NCBI RefSeq assembly: GCF_900129125.1 | Contig: NZ_FQVJ01000016.1 | Location: forward strand, 1-64,000 | Direction: 5' to 3' | DNA from: Acidocella aminolytica 101 = DSM 11237 | GTDB lineage: Bacteria; Pseudomonadota; Alphaproteobacteria; Acetobacterales; Acetobacteraceae | DNA: 64,000 bases | Shown here: positions 44,867 through 54,391 of the stretch, piece by piece | Position numbering within the stretch: the stretch's first letter is position 1 | Layout: each line of letters begins with the position of its first letter | Notes under the pieces: model-generated | Told to the model about the DNA's origin: nothing | Databases searched by the model: none | The model's input: the letters and a program-made list of their open reading frames with translations, nothing else | Translations under genes and position numbers: made by a program

Positions 44867-45141
44867 TGCCGCTTTATCTCCGGCTGTTCCAGCACGCATT
44901 CAGCGTGGCGTTCTCCGCCATCTGGCCGCCTGTGCTGATGATGCTGTTGGTCGGGTTGGTCACCGCCATTCTGCAGGCGGTGTTGCAGATTGAGGATGCC
45001 ACCTTCGCACTTTTGCCCAAAACACTGGTGATGATTGGCATTGCCTTCACCGGCGGTTTTGGTGCGCTTCATCTGTTTGAGGCTCTGGCGCGGGACTTCA
45101 TTCTGCACGCGCCCGCTCTGGTGCATCAGTCGTGGTATTAG
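44863..45141 (+). CDS. fliQ: FliQ export gate protein (copy 2, in fliOPQR)
   Basis: This 92-residue protein has two transmembrane segments and the FliQ pattern LVTAILQAVLQIEDATFALLP. It is in the canonical position between fliP and fliR and overlaps both. It is more divergent from E. coli FliQ than the copy at 27234-27497: TATQ reads VLQI here, and there is an extended C-terminus (HAPALVHQSWY). Confidence 0.87.
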   Translation: MMPLYLRLFQHAFSVAFSAIWPPVLMMLLVGLVTAILQAVLQIEDATFALLPKTLVMIGIAFTGGFGALHLFEALARDFILHAPALVHQSWY

Positions 45142-45899
45142 ACCAGCACACCGTCATGCTCTGGTTCGGCCAGTTTTTATGGCCGTTCCTGCGTATCACC
45201 GGGCTGTTTCTCACCGCACCTTTTTACGGCTCCTCCCTGGTGCCCAATATGGTGAAGGCCATGCTGGCCGCCGCATTGGCACTGTCCTTGGCCATGTGGC
45301 TGCCGGATCTGCCAGCCTATCCGGCTGATCCCATCAGCGCCATCTTCACCGGCTTCATTCAAATCGCCTATGGCGCGTTTCTGGGAGCCGCGATGCAAAT
45401 TGTGGTGGCGGCTTTTTCCAGCGCGGGCGAGATAATGGGCCAAACCATGAGCCTCTCCTTCGCTGAACTGCAATTCGCCGGCGCCACGGGGGGCAGTTCC
45501 GTGTTGTCAGACATTATGCTTTGGGCCGGGGTCCTGGGCTTCATGGCGGTGGGCGGGCCGGTCTGGCTGTTCAGTGCGCTGGCCCATTCCTTCGCGCATG
45601 GGGCCGGAGTGGCGCCCATCAGCTCCTGGGCCAGTCTGGCCAGTCTGGGGGGCAATCTGTTCACGACCGCTTTGGGGCTGGCGCTGCCGGTGCTGGCGGT
45701 GACGCTGTGCGTGAATCTTACCGTGGGCCTTACCACCGTTTTCGCGCCCAGCATGAACCTGCTCTCAATCGGTTTTCCGCTGCTTATCCTCGCGGGGCTG
45801 TGGGTTCTGGTGGCTGAAATCCCCTTTCTCGGTCTCGCGGCGCATCACATCATGATGGTCTGTACAGAGGCGTTGGGCCGGATGCTGCCGCATGGCTGA
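45132..45899 (+). CDS. fliR: Flagellar export gate protein FliR
   Basis: This 255-residue protein has multiple membrane helices and FliR patterns: WPFLRITGLFLTAPFYGSS, IMGQTMSLSFAELQFAGATG, and PVLAVTLCVNLTVGLTTVFAP with the final LNLLSIGFPL-like segment. FliR is the single odd subunit of the FliP5-FliR core. A GTG start at 45132 overlaps fliQ by 10 bp; flhB overlaps its end by 8 bp. Confidence 0.94.
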   Translation: MVLDQHTVMLWFGQFLWPFLRITGLFLTAPFYGSSLVPNMVKAMLAAALALSLAMWLPDLPAYPADPISAIFTGFIQIAYGAFLGAAMQIVVAAFSSAGEIMGQTMSLSFAELQFAGATGGSSVLSDIMLWAGVLGFMAVGGPVWLFSALAHSFAHGAGVAPISSWASLASLGGNLFTTALGLALPVLAVTLCVNLTVGLTTVFAPSMNLLSIGFPLLILAGLWVLVAEIPFLGLAAHHIMMVCTEALGRMLPHG

Positions 45900-47016
45900 G
45901 GGTGACTCCGGCGAAAAGAAACACGCCCCAACCGAACGACGCCTTCGCCAAGCGGCGGAGCGCGGTGACGTCCGCCGCTCCCAAGAGCTTCCTAAGGCCG
46001 CTGCCATCGCCGTGTTCACGGTGCTGGTGCTGGCGGGTGCCGCAGGGCTGGGGATTAAATTGCAAGGGGTGTTTGCCGCTTGCCTTGCCAATGCCGGCAC
46101 CGCCCCGCTTAGTTCCGCCAAAGGCTGGGCGGGCGCGGTGGGGTGGGGGCTGTTTCCTCTGCTGGCCTTTATTGCCGCTGTTGGGTTCGCGGGCAGTATT
46201 GTCTCGGGTGGCTGGGTATTCGCCGTGAACCTGCTGATGCCGGATTTCTCGAAGCTGATGCCCCAACAAGGGCTGGGACAAATCTTCTCTTCCCACGGCC
46301 TAACGGAGCACGGCAAATCCATTCTTAAACTCCTGGCTATTGGTGGCGCTGGGGGGCTCGCCATTCTGGCTCGGCGCACGGATTTCGCGTCACTGTCCGG
46401 GCTGCGCGCCCCGCTTCCCGGCGCGCTGCTCGGCATCGCCTTCCAGGTAATTATAACCATCTGCCTCGTGCTGGTGGTGTTGGCGGCGGGAGATTTTGCT
46501 TTGCAGGTCTGGCTGCATCGGCAGAAGCTCCGCATGACCGATGCTGAAATCCGCGAGGAAATGAAAGATTCAGCGGGCAATCCGCACGTTAAATCCCGCC
46601 AGCGTGCAATTGCCCGCAAGCTGGCCCGCGCTCGGCAGATGCAGCGCTTGCCTGAAGCATCCGTGGTCGTCACCAACCCCACCCATTATGCCTGCGCCAT
46701 CCGTTACCGTCGTGGGTCGGACAGAGCTCCCGTGCTGTTGGCCAAGGGCGTTGGTCTGTTGGCCGAGGAGATCATCGCCCGCGCGCGTGGCCATGGTATT
46801 CCGGTGGTGCAGTCCCCGCCGCTGGCCCGCGCTATCTATCGCCATGTGGAACCAGATGATAATGTCCCCGTGGCCCTCTACCGCGCCTGTGCTGAGGTAC
46901 TGGCCTATGTCTGGCGCCTGCAGCATTGGCGCACGCAAGGCGGTGAGAAGCCTATGCCGCCCAAACCACATGAGGGCGAGATCGAGGTCCCGCGCTTTGC
47001 GCCCTGGGGTAGCTGA
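45892..47016 (+). CDS. flhB: Flagellar export switch protein FlhB
   Basis: This 374-residue protein has four membrane helices, the N-terminal GEKKHAPTERRLRQAAERGD, and MTDAEIREEMKDSAGNPHVK. The autocleavage site NPTH in VVTNPTHYACAIRY is present, followed by the FlhB-C domain. Cleavage at Asn-Pro switches substrate specificity from hook to filament when FliK signals. It is the last gene of the plus-strand flagellar block. Confidence 0.96.
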   Translation: MAEGDSGEKKHAPTERRLRQAAERGDVRRSQELPKAAAIAVFTVLVLAGAAGLGIKLQGVFAACLANAGTAPLSSAKGWAGAVGWGLFPLLAFIAAVGFAGSIVSGGWVFAVNLLMPDFSKLMPQQGLGQIFSSHGLTEHGKSILKLLAIGGAGGLAILARRTDFASLSGLRAPLPGALLGIAFQVIITICLVLVVLAAGDFALQVWLHRQKLRMTDAEIREEMKDSAGNPHVKSRQRAIARKLARARQMQRLPEASVVVTNPTHYACAIRYRRGSDRAPVLLAKGVGLLAEEIIARARGHGIPVVQSPPLARAIYRHVEPDDNVPVALYRACAEVLAYVWRLQHWRTQGGEKPMPPKPHEGEIEVPRFAPWGS

Positions 47017-47038
47017 AGCCTGTCACCCCAACGCTTAA

Positions 47039-47057
47039 AATAGACAAACTGTCTATT
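47039..47057. promoter_or_regulatory. Perfect palindrome, likely repressor operator
   Basis: AATAGACA and TGTCTATT are perfect 8-bp inverted repeats around a 3-nt centre. The symmetry and size resemble operators of TetR-family regulators. It lies 110-128 bp upstream of the APC permease start and 23 bp after flhB, so it probably controls the permease. No TetR gene is adjacent. Confidence 0.5.
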
Positions 47058-47166
47058 ATTTAGATCGCTCAGCATAAATTTATTGACGCAATGCTGATTT
47101 TGCCACAAGGAAACAGGGCCAGTTTCTGGCGGAAGAAGACAGAAACCTAACAGGGATCATAAAATA

Positions 47167-48585
47167 ATGAGCACAATCACGCGCAGCGGGGAACGTCTCA
47201 AGCGCGATAGTCTGGGCTTATCGCAGATCATCGCCTCCACCCTCGCCAATATCGCCCCGGCGATGAGCTTTTTCTTCGGTTTTGGGCTTATCGCCTCAGG
47301 CGCCGGTGTTGGTGCGCCCCTGACCATTCTGGTCGCGATGGTGGTGATTTTGTTCCTCACCAATACTTTGGCGCAGTTTTCCAAATACCGCCCGAGCGCT
47401 GGTTCCTTCGTCACCTTCATCGGCATGGCCTTTGGCCCCTGGGCCGGTGCGGCGGCCTCCATCTTCGTGGTGGTGGGCTATTGTATCGCTGCGTCCTCGG
47501 TCGTGGTGATCTCCGGCGGCTGGGCAGCGCAGACGCTGCAAACCTTCCTCGGCATCCATATTCCCTGGCAGGTGCTCAGCGTGCTGGCTACCGCGATTGT
47601 CGGTATCCTGGTTTCCCGTGGCATTTCGCTCTCCACCACCTGGGCGGCGATCTTCTTCTATTTTGAGCTGGTGCTGCTGCTGCTCGGCGCGGTGATCATG
47701 CTCGTGGTCAATTACAAATATATCTCCTTGGCGCCGTTCTCGGTATCGTCTGTTACGGGCGGTTGGAAAGGCATCGGGCTTGGCTTCCCGCTGGCCATTT
47801 ATCTGTTCATCGGCTGGGAAAACTCCGCCATGCTGGCTGAGGAAACCACAAATCCTCGCCGCAATGTGCCGCGCGCGCTCATCATTGGCACGCTTTCCAT
47901 CGGGATCCTGTACATGTTCCTGTCCTTCGCGACGGAAACCGCCTTCCACAACAACCTTAAGGCCATCACCGGCTCAGACCTGCCGTTCGTGGATGCCTTC
48001 AAGGCATCCGCCGCCGGGCTACTGATCGTGGCTTATTTGGCTGGTGTAACCTCGATCTTCTCCTCCCTGATCGGCCTTACCAACGCCCAGGCTCGTATCC
48101 TGTTCAGCTCTGCGCGTGAGGGTCTGCTGCCGCAATTCTTTGGCAAGATCCACCCGCAGCACCGTACTCCCCACGCCGCGATGTGGACTTATATCGTCGT
48201 GGCGCTGGCGATCGTGCTGGGCTTCGGCACGGTGTTTGAGATCGACCCCGTGACCCTGTTCGGTGACACCGGCACCCTCGGCACCATTCCAGTGGTGGTA
48301 ACCTACCTGCTCACCAACCTGGCGTTGCCTGTTTACATGCTGCGTTACCATCGTGAGGATTTCAACGCGGTCACCCACCTCATCATCCCCGTCCTCGGCA
48401 CGGCCTTCATGCTCATGCCGCTCTGGGGCCTGGTGGAGCCGGGTCAGCCGTTCCCCTTCAACCTGTATCCGAAGCTGGCTCTGGGGCTGCTCGTTCTATC
48501 GGTGATCTATGGCGTGCTGCTGTCCAAATCCAAACCGGATCTGGTGCACCGCATCGGCTCTTACGTCGCCGACGAGGAATATTAA
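47167..48585 (+). CDS. APC-superfamily amino acid permease
   Basis: This 472-residue protein has about 12 hydrophobic segments and APC features: GLSQIIASTLANIAPAMSFF, YRPSAGSFVTFIGMAFGPWAG, IGWENSAMLAEETTNPRRNVPRA and QARILFSSAREGLLP. It most resembles amino acid/amine transporters, but the substrate cannot be told. A palindrome lies upstream and a strong terminator follows the stop. Confidence 0.9.
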   Translation: MSTITRSGERLKRDSLGLSQIIASTLANIAPAMSFFFGFGLIASGAGVGAPLTILVAMVVILFLTNTLAQFSKYRPSAGSFVTFIGMAFGPWAGAAASIFVVVGYCIAASSVVVISGGWAAQTLQTFLGIHIPWQVLSVLATAIVGILVSRGISLSTTWAAIFFYFELVLLLLGAVIMLVVNYKYISLAPFSVSSVTGGWKGIGLGFPLAIYLFIGWENSAMLAEETTNPRRNVPRALIIGTLSIGILYMFLSFATETAFHNNLKAITGSDLPFVDAFKASAAGLLIVAYLAGVTSIFSSLIGLTNAQARILFSSAREGLLPQFFGKIHPQHRTPHAAMWTYIVVALAIVLGFGTVFEIDPVTLFGDTGTLGTIPVVVTYLLTNLALPVYMLRYHREDFNAVTHLIIPVLGTAFMLMPLWGLVEPGQPFPFNLYPKLALGLLVLSVIYGVLLSKSKPDLVHRIGSYVADEEY

Positions 48586-48591
48586 AAATCA

Positions 48592-48618
48592 GGGCGGTCC
48601 TTCGGGACCGCCCTTTTT
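48592..48618 (+). terminator. Terminator of the APC permease gene
   Basis: A perfect 9-bp stem (GGGCGGTCC with GGACCGCCC) closed by a TTCG tetraloop and followed by T5. It lies 6 bp after the stop codon. It also faces the ferredoxin gene, which ends at 48622 on the minus strand, and may serve both. Confidence 0.95.
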
Positions 48619-48621
48619 CGT

Positions 48622-48957
48622 TCAAGGCAGCATCAAATGTTGCGCGCGGCCATGCTGGATGAGGTGTTTCTCGATCACCTCATCCACCGCCGCGAAACTG
48701 TCCAGCCGGTACCAGATGCCCTCCGGGTAGAACACCGCGCAGGGCCCAAGCTCACACCTGTCCAGGCAGCCAGCTTGATTGACCCGGATATTCTGGAGGC
48801 CGAGTTCCTTCACTCTTACTCTCATATAATCCCTAATCTTCGCGCTGCCCTTGCTGGCACAATCGCCGCGCGGATGTCCTTCGGGCCTGCGATTGTCACA
48901 GAAAAAGACATGTGTCTCAAAATAGGGCGCCGGATCATCGGCCAAACGTTCGCCCAA
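48622..48957 (-). CDS. Thioredoxin-like [2Fe-2S] ferredoxin
   Basis: This 111-residue protein has the Cys pattern of thioredoxin-like ferredoxins: Cys20 ([12 protein letters not shown]), Cys33 (RGDC), and Cys64/Cys68 ([12 protein letters not shown]). It should bind one [2Fe-2S] cluster and carry electrons to an unknown partner. The start is TTG, supported by AGGAG 8 nt upstream. It is divergent from the DUF255 gene, with only 55 bp between the starts, so the two probably share a control region. Confidence 0.88.
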   Translation of the reverse strand: MGERLADDPAPYFETHVFFCDNRRPEGHPRGDCASKGSAKIRDYMRVRVKELGLQNIRVNQAGCLDRCELGPCAVFYPEGIWYRLDSFAAVDEVIEKHLIQHGRAQHLMLP

Positions 48958-49012
48958 ACTGGTTCTCCTGTCGGTTCCTTCCTATCTAAGCCCGGAACCA
49001 GGAGCCGGCAAA

Positions 49013-50989
49013 ATGCAGAACCGATTGAGGGATGCGTCCTCCCCTTATCTTCTTCAGCACAAGGACAACCCCGTGCATTGGCATATGTGGGGGGAAGCGG
49101 CCTTCGCGGAGGCTAAATCGAGGAATGTGCCGGTGCTTCTCTCCATCGGATATGCGGCCTGCCATTGGTGCCATGTAATGGCGCATGAGAGCTTCGAGAA
49201 TGAAGCCGTGGCCGCGCTGATGAATGAGCGATTCGTTTCCATCAAGGTGGACCGGGAAGAGCGGCCGGATATCGACCAAACCTACATGACCGCGCTGCAC
49301 GCCATGGGAGAGCAAGGCGGTTGGCCGTTGACCATGGTGCTGACGCCAGATGGCGCGCCCTTCTGGGGCGGCACTTATTTTCCTCCCACCCCGCGTTTTG
49401 GGCGACCGAGCTTTTCTCAGGTTCTGGTGGCTCTCTCCGAAGCCTGGAACAGCGACCAGGACCGTATCGGCCGCTCCGTGGAGAGCATCAAAAAAGCCTT
49501 GTCCCAGGCCGCTGCTGCACGCCCAGGCGACCCTCCAGGGCCGGAACTGCTGGAGGCTGCGCGCGCAGCGTTCTTGCGGAGCGTGGACTGGGATCTGGGC
49601 GGGCTCTCCGGCTCGCCGAAATTCCCTAACATCCCAGTTTTCACCTTCCTCTGGCACGAATATTTCCGGGGCCAGGACGCAAGCTGTGCTGAGGCTGTGC
49701 ATCTGCTGCTGGAGCGTATGAGCCAGGGCGGAATTTATGACCATCTGGGCGGCGGCTATGCGCGCTATGCCACGGACGATGCTTGGCTGGTCCCGCATTT
49801 CGAGAAGATGCTCTATGATAACGCGTTGATCCTGGAGCTTCTTGCCCTCGCTCAAGCGGACAAGCCTTCGCCCTTGTATGCCGCCCGGGCGCGGGAGACG
49901 GTGGATTGGCTGGTGCGCGACATGAGCGCTGAAGCGGCTTTCGCGGCTTCGGAAGATGCGGATTCCGAAGGGGAGGAAGGCAAGTTCTATGTTTGGTCCC
50001 GAGCTGAAATCTTGGAGGTTCTGGGCGCTGATGGGCCGTTTTTCGAGCGGTTCTACCCCTTGCCGGAACATGGGAACTGGGAAGGTAAGATTATTCTGGA
50101 ACGTCGCGCTGCATTTGGCGCGGATGAAATGCGGCTGGCGGCCTGCCGGGCCAAGCTTCTGGCTGCGCGTGGGCAGAGGGTGCGGCCGGGCCGGGATGAT
50201 AAAATTCTGGCTGATTGGAACGCGCTGACCATTTATGCCCTGGCGAAGGCAGGTTGCGTGTTTGGCGAGCCAGGTTGGGTGGCGCTGGCGGGGCGTGTGT
50301 TCGCGGCGCTGGTGGCGGCCATGGGGCAGACGGACGGGCGTGTGGCCCATGCGATGCGGGATGGCACAATCTCCGCCGCAGGGTTGCTGGAAGATCAAGC
50401 GGGGATGATCCGCGCCGCGCTAGCGCTGTATCAGGCAACGGGGGCGGGCAATTATCTGCGCCGGGCGGAGATAATTCTGGCCGCCACGGAAGCGCATTTT
50501 GGTGATGGTGGCGGGGCGTTTTATATGTCCGCCGATGATGCCGGGGATGTGTACGCCCCGCGTGGGCGAAGCGTGCAGGATGGTCCGGCGCCGTCTGGCA
50601 TCGGCATGATGGCGGAGATCTACGCAACGCTGTTTCATTTAACTGGACAGGATAGCTACCGTGCCAAGGCAGAGGCCGTGCTGGCGGCTTTTGGCGGTCG
50701 CGCTCGGGCACTCACGGGCTCGCCGGCATTGCTTGCTGCGTCTGATCTTTTGGCGAATGCCGCCTGTGTGGTCGTGACCGGCGGCGCGGAAGATTTGCTG
50801 CACACGGCGCTGGCTTCAGCCGACCCGGCGGTGCTGGTGCTGCGAGGCAACGCGGCCGTGACGGCGGCGCATCCAGCGCATGGCAAGCCGGATGATGTGA
50901 AGGCAGCTTATGTGTGCCGAGGCAATGTTTGCGGATTGCCGGTGAATAATTCAGAAAGTCTGAGACAAATTCTAAAACGTTCCACGTGA
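49013..50989 (+). CDS. Thioredoxin-domain protein of the DUF255/YyaL (SPATA20-like) family
   Basis: This 658-residue protein has an N-terminal thioredoxin-like domain with [20 protein letters not shown] (Cys50, Cys53) and [21 protein letters not shown] large alpha/alpha-toroid region follows, with [17 protein letters not shown]. These match the YyaL/SPATA20 family, whose biochemical role is unclear; related proteins are sometimes linked to sugar epimerase-like folds. AGGAG lies 8 nt before the ATG. It is divergent from the ferredoxin gene, which suggests redox-related co-regulation. Confidence 0.9.
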   Translation: MQNRLRDASSPYLLQHKDNPVHWHMWGEAAFAEAKSRNVPVLLSIGYAACHWCHVMAHESFENEAVAALMNERFVSIKVDREERPDIDQTYMTALHAMGEQGGWPLTMVLTPDGAPFWGGTYFPPTPRFGRPSFSQVLVALSEAWNSDQDRIGRSVESIKKALSQAAAARPGDPPGPELLEAARAAFLRSVDWDLGGLSGSPKFPNIPVFTFLWHEYFRGQDASCAEAVHLLLERMSQGGIYDHLGGGYARYATDDAWLVPHFEKMLYDNALILELLALAQADKPSPLYAARARETVDWLVRDMSAEAAFAASEDADSEGEEGKFYVWSRAEILEVLGADGPFFERFYPLPEHGNWEGKIILERRAAFGADEMRLAACRAKLLAARGQRVRPGRDDKILADWNALTIYALAKAGCVFGEPGWVALAGRVFAALVAAMGQTDGRVAHAMRDGTISAAGLLEDQAGMIRAALALYQATGAGNYLRRAEIILAATEAHFGDGGGAFYMSADDAGDVYAPRGRSVQDGPAPSGIGMMAEIYATLFHLTGQDSYRAKAEAVLAAFGGRARALTGSPALLAASDLLANAACVVVTGGAEDLLHTALASADPAVLVLRGNAAVTAAHPAHGKPDDVKAAYVCRGNVCGLPVNNSESLRQILKRST

Positions 50990-51043
50990 AACATTTCGGG
51001 GATTTTCGATAATAACGTGGTGTTAGTTGTTGCGCCTGCGGGA

Positions 51044-52045
51044 TTATGTTTTGTCCTGATGATATTTGAAAGCGGCGTTAATCATGTCCAGCAAATGCTG
51101 GCCCGCCGTGGTGGGCGGGTATTTCGGGGTTTCGCCCGGCTTCAGGCAGGTGGGCAGGCACTCGACCGGCGCGTAGAAATCCGGGTCGAAGAAAAAGGGC
51201 AGGGAATAACGTTCATGCCCTGACACATTGATGACGCGGTGTGGGGTGGAGCGAAAGACGCCGTTCGTCCAACGCTCCATCATATCGCCAATATTCACGA
51301 CGAATGTGCCGGGGATGGGCGGGGCGTCGATCCAGCGTTGATCCAGCCCTTTGACCTGCAACCCGCCCGAGGAATCCTGATGTAGCAGGGTCAGGCAGCC
51401 ATAATCGGTATGCGCCCCGGCGCCGAGCTGCGCTTCCGTGATGCGCCCGCTTTGGGGCGGGTAGTGCAACGGCCCCAAAGTCGTCATCGGGATGCCAAGC
51501 CAGGGTTCAAAATAGTTTTTCTTCAGCCCGAGTGAGACCGCGAAGGCGCTGAGCAGCAGCTTGCCCAGTGCAACCATGCGGTCATAATAATCCTGCATCA
51601 CGTCACGCCACCCGGGCAGGTCCGGCCACATATTCGGCCCGTGCAGAGGCAGCTTGGCCTTTACGCGCTCATGGTCCAGGGGTAAATCGCGGCCGATTTT
51701 GAATCCCTCTTTCAGATCGCCCGTTTGGGTTTGCTTCGCAGGGTCGAGATTCTCACCGCCAATCCGGAACCAACCGCGATGGCAGGCGGATTGTTCGATG
51801 GCACTTTTTTCTTTTTCTGCCAGGGGGAGGTCGAAGAAGCGCTTGGCCTCCGCATAGACGCGGTCAATGAGCGTCTGCGAAATGCCATGATTTTTGATGT
51901 AAAAAAATCCGATCTCCCTGCAGGCTTCGCCGATGGACGCTGCAGGGGTCATGTCTCCGGCCAGGAGCGGGCCGACATCAATGACCGGGATCACATCCAG
52001 ATGGGCGGGGGATAGGCCAGGGGCGAGCTCTATAGTATCGGGCAT
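51044..52045 (-). CDS. 2-oxoglutarate/Fe(II)-dependent oxygenase, isopenicillin N synthase-like
   Basis: This 333-residue oxygenase has the iron ligands His212 and Asp214 (GAHTDYGCLTLLHQD) and His269 (TPHRVI), with Arg279 (ERYSLPFFF) to hold the co-substrate. The N-terminal half has the DIOX_N pattern (IPVIDVGPLL; GFFYIKNHGI). Such enzymes hydroxylate or oxidise small metabolites; the substrate is unknown. It is divergent from the sugar-kinase gene. Confidence 0.9.
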   Translation of the reverse strand: MPDTIELAPGLSPAHLDVIPVIDVGPLLAGDMTPAASIGEACREIGFFYIKNHGISQTLIDRVYAEAKRFFDLPLAEKEKSAIEQSACHRGWFRIGGENLDPAKQTQTGDLKEGFKIGRDLPLDHERVKAKLPLHGPNMWPDLPGWRDVMQDYYDRMVALGKLLLSAFAVSLGLKKNYFEPWLGIPMTTLGPLHYPPQSGRITEAQLGAGAHTDYGCLTLLHQDSSGGLQVKGLDQRWIDAPPIPGTFVVNIGDMMERWTNGVFRSTPHRVINVSGHERYSLPFFFDPDFYAPVECLPTCLKPGETPKYPPTTAGQHLLDMINAAFKYHQDKT

Positions 52046-52093
52046 GAAGAGGATGTTAGACTTGTCCTGTTTCGGATTCCAGGAGCATTTTCT

Positions 52094-53590
52094 TTGCCGG
52101 AAATATATTTGCTCGGTATCGATCTAGGCGCGAGCAGCCTGAAGGCGACACTCATAACACCGGAGGGCAAGGTGCAGGCGGAAGCCGCCGTCCCGGTGAC
52201 CACGCATGTGCGGCATTTTGGCTGGGCGGAGCAGGACCCTGCGGAATGGTTCGCGGCGTTATGCAAGGCCGTGCCTGCGGCCCTGGCGGAGGGGGGCGTG
52301 AAGCCGGAGGCGATCGCGGGCATTGGTATTTCTGCGGGCGCGCATATTCCGGTGCTGACGGACGGGCATAACACCGTGCTGCGCCCGGCGATTATGTGGA
52401 GTGACCAGCGCGCCGCCGCTGAAGCCGTCGCGCTCCATCAGGCGGCAGGCGAAAAGATTATCGCCACTTCGCTGAATAAGGTAAATCCAACCTGGACGCT
52501 GGCCATGCTGGCTTGGTTGAAAGCCTATGAGCCTGGGGTGCTGGCGCGGGCCAAGCGGCTGTACCTGGCCAAGGATTTTCTGCGCCATTGCCTCACCGGC
52601 ACCTGGGAGACTGATTATTCAGACGCCGTTGGCGCGTTGATGGCAGATGATGCCAGCAAAGGCTGGTCCGCTGAGCTGGCGGGGCTGATCGGGCTGGACC
52701 TTGCGATGCTGCCGCCGATTGTGGCGCCGGAGCATGTGGTGGGCGGTGTCACTGCCGATGCTGCCGCGCGTACGGGGTTAAAGGCGGGCACGCCGGTTGT
52801 GTGCGGCTCCAACGACACCACGGTGGAGTTTTTTGGCGTCGGCGGCAGTAAGCCCGGCATAGGCGGGGTGAAGCTGGCCACTGCGGGGGTGCTGTTTTTG
52901 GCCACGCAAGGGCCGGTGGTACAGCCGCCGGTCTCTTGTTACCCGCATATCATGCCCGGTCTGTATTACACCGCCACGGGGACCAATAGCTGTGCTTCGG
53001 CGCATCGCTGGGTACGGGACCTGATGTTTGCTCAAGGCGGGTTTGAGGCCATGGATGCGTTGGCATGCGCTGCGCCGCGCGGAGCCGGGGGCTTGCTGTT
53101 TCACCCTTATCTGCAAGGCGAGCGCGCACCGTACTGGGACCCGCTGCTGCGGGCGGATTTTGTCGGCATAACCATCTCCCATGGCAAGATGCATTTTGCC
53201 CGAGCTGTGTATGAGGGGATTGCCTTTTCTATCCGTGACCTGCTGGGCGCGGCGCGCGCGCTGGGGCTGGAATTCAGCACTATCCGGCTGATGGGCGGCG
53301 GCGCCAAGAGCGAATGCTGGCGGCAGATTATCGCGGATGTGACGGGGCTGGTGATTGAGCGCACGGAATCCGGCGATGCCTCTTTCGGTGCCGCCTTGGT
53401 GGCGGGCATGGGGGTGGGGCTGTTCAATGGGCCGGAGGACGCGCTGGCGCGCTGCGTGCGGCTGCTGGATGTAACCCAGCCGCAGGCCCAGAATGCGGCG
53501 TTTTATGATGAGCTGTTCGGGATTTACAAAGAATCGCAGGCGGCGCTGGCGGGGGTGAACCATAAGCTGCATGCGCTAGCGGCGGGCTAA
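52094..53590 (+). CDS. xylB: FGGY-family carbohydrate kinase, xylulokinase-like
   Basis: This 498-residue protein has the FGGY kinase folds: GIDLGASSLKATLI at the N-terminus, WSDQRAAAEA, VCGSNDTTVEFFGVG, and GEQ-like LQGERAPYWDP followed by LMGGGAKSECWRQI. Overall it resembles XylB, which phosphorylates D-xylulose, but related pentulose kinases cannot be excluded because no xylose genes are adjacent. The start is TTG at 52094, with AGGAG 9 nt upstream. Confidence 0.8.
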   Translation: MPEIYLLGIDLGASSLKATLITPEGKVQAEAAVPVTTHVRHFGWAEQDPAEWFAALCKAVPAALAEGGVKPEAIAGIGISAGAHIPVLTDGHNTVLRPAIMWSDQRAAAEAVALHQAAGEKIIATSLNKVNPTWTLAMLAWLKAYEPGVLARAKRLYLAKDFLRHCLTGTWETDYSDAVGALMADDASKGWSAELAGLIGLDLAMLPPIVAPEHVVGGVTADAAARTGLKAGTPVVCGSNDTTVEFFGVGGSKPGIGGVKLATAGVLFLATQGPVVQPPVSCYPHIMPGLYYTATGTNSCASAHRWVRDLMFAQGGFEAMDALACAAPRGAGGLLFHPYLQGERAPYWDPLLRADFVGITISHGKMHFARAVYEGIAFSIRDLLGAARALGLEFSTIRLMGGGAKSECWRQIIADVTGLVIERTESGDASFGAALVAGMGVGLFNGPEDALARCVRLLDVTQPQAQNAAFYDELFGIYKESQAALAGVNHKLHALAAG

Positions 53591-53659
53591 GAGCCGCCCT
53601 ACTGAGGCCATAATCCCCGGCTTTTCCAGCGCCAGGATACCACGTTGCAGGAGGCGCGC

Positions 53660-54391
53660 ATGACCACCATCAAATACCGGCTTTACGACCCCCGTTTGGC
53701 ACCGCGCCGCACGCGGGTGGAGGTGCCGGGCTGGGGGGGCACTAAGGAGCCGCGCCGGGATGGGGCGCATGAACAAGGCTGGCATTGCCTGCCCTTTGTA
53801 GAGGGCGCGCAATATGGCATTGAGCTGTTTTACCCGCATGAGCATGAGTTGCGCGTGTCGCATGAGAACGGGCAGTTTGTGTTTGACGGTGAGTTTGGGC
53901 CATCCCCCAGCCCCGGGCTGCAATGGCCGCCCTTCCGGGCTTTTGGCGAGGGGTTTTATACCTATCAGCTTCTGCTGGACTTGAAAGTGCCCGAGGGCAT
54001 GGCGGTGCGTACGGAGCCGCATCCGCGTTATTATCTCAGTGCTGCGGATGATGTGCCGCTGGCGGTGCCGGCGCTGCTGCGCACCTCCTGGTGGCCAATG
54101 ATCAATTTCGTGGTGTTCAAGGCCCCGCCCCGGGGCGGGGTGCATGTGTTCCGCCCGGGTGAGCCGTTCATGCAGCTTTGTATTGTTCCGGCCGAGCCGG
54201 ATTTGGTCCTGGAGCCGATGAATTTGGAGGAAGCCGCCGAACGGGAAATGCAGTCCCGCCGGATTCACGCTAGCCGCGAGACGCTGGGGCAGGATACGCG
54301 GTGGACATCCTCCACCAACACAGTGTTCGACGGTACTTATCGCCGGATTTTGGGGGCTGCCCGGGCCAGGGACCGGGCAGCGGAAGATTAG
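53660..54391 (+). CDS. Conserved hypothetical protein (DUF6065-like)
   Basis: The start is the ATG at 53660, preceded by a perfect AGGAGG; the frame is open 5 codons further. The 243-residue protein is rich in aromatic and acidic residues (QYGIELFYPHEHELRVSH, GEGFYTYQLLLDLKVPEG) and has no signal peptide or membrane segment. It looks like the DUF6065-type proteins that accompany unknown metabolic genes; this assignment is tentative. It overlaps the His-rich gene on the opposite strand by 4 bp. Confidence 0.72.
   Translation: MTTIKYRLYDPRLAPRRTRVEVPGWGGTKEPRRDGAHEQGWHCLPFVEGAQYGIELFYPHEHELRVSHENGQFVFDGEFGPSPSPGLQWPPFRAFGEGFYTYQLLLDLKVPEGMAVRTEPHPRYYLSAADDVPLAVPALLRTSWWPMINFVVFKAPPRGGVHVFRPGEPFMQLCIVPAEPDLVLEPMNLEEAAEREMQSRRIHASRETLGQDTRWTSSTNTVFDGTYRRILGAARARDRAAED

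Noticed and set aside
48986-50398. 470-residue reading frame on the minus strand
   Set aside because: Antisense to the DUF255 gene, rich in Arg/Pro/His with no domain; a high-GC shadow frame.
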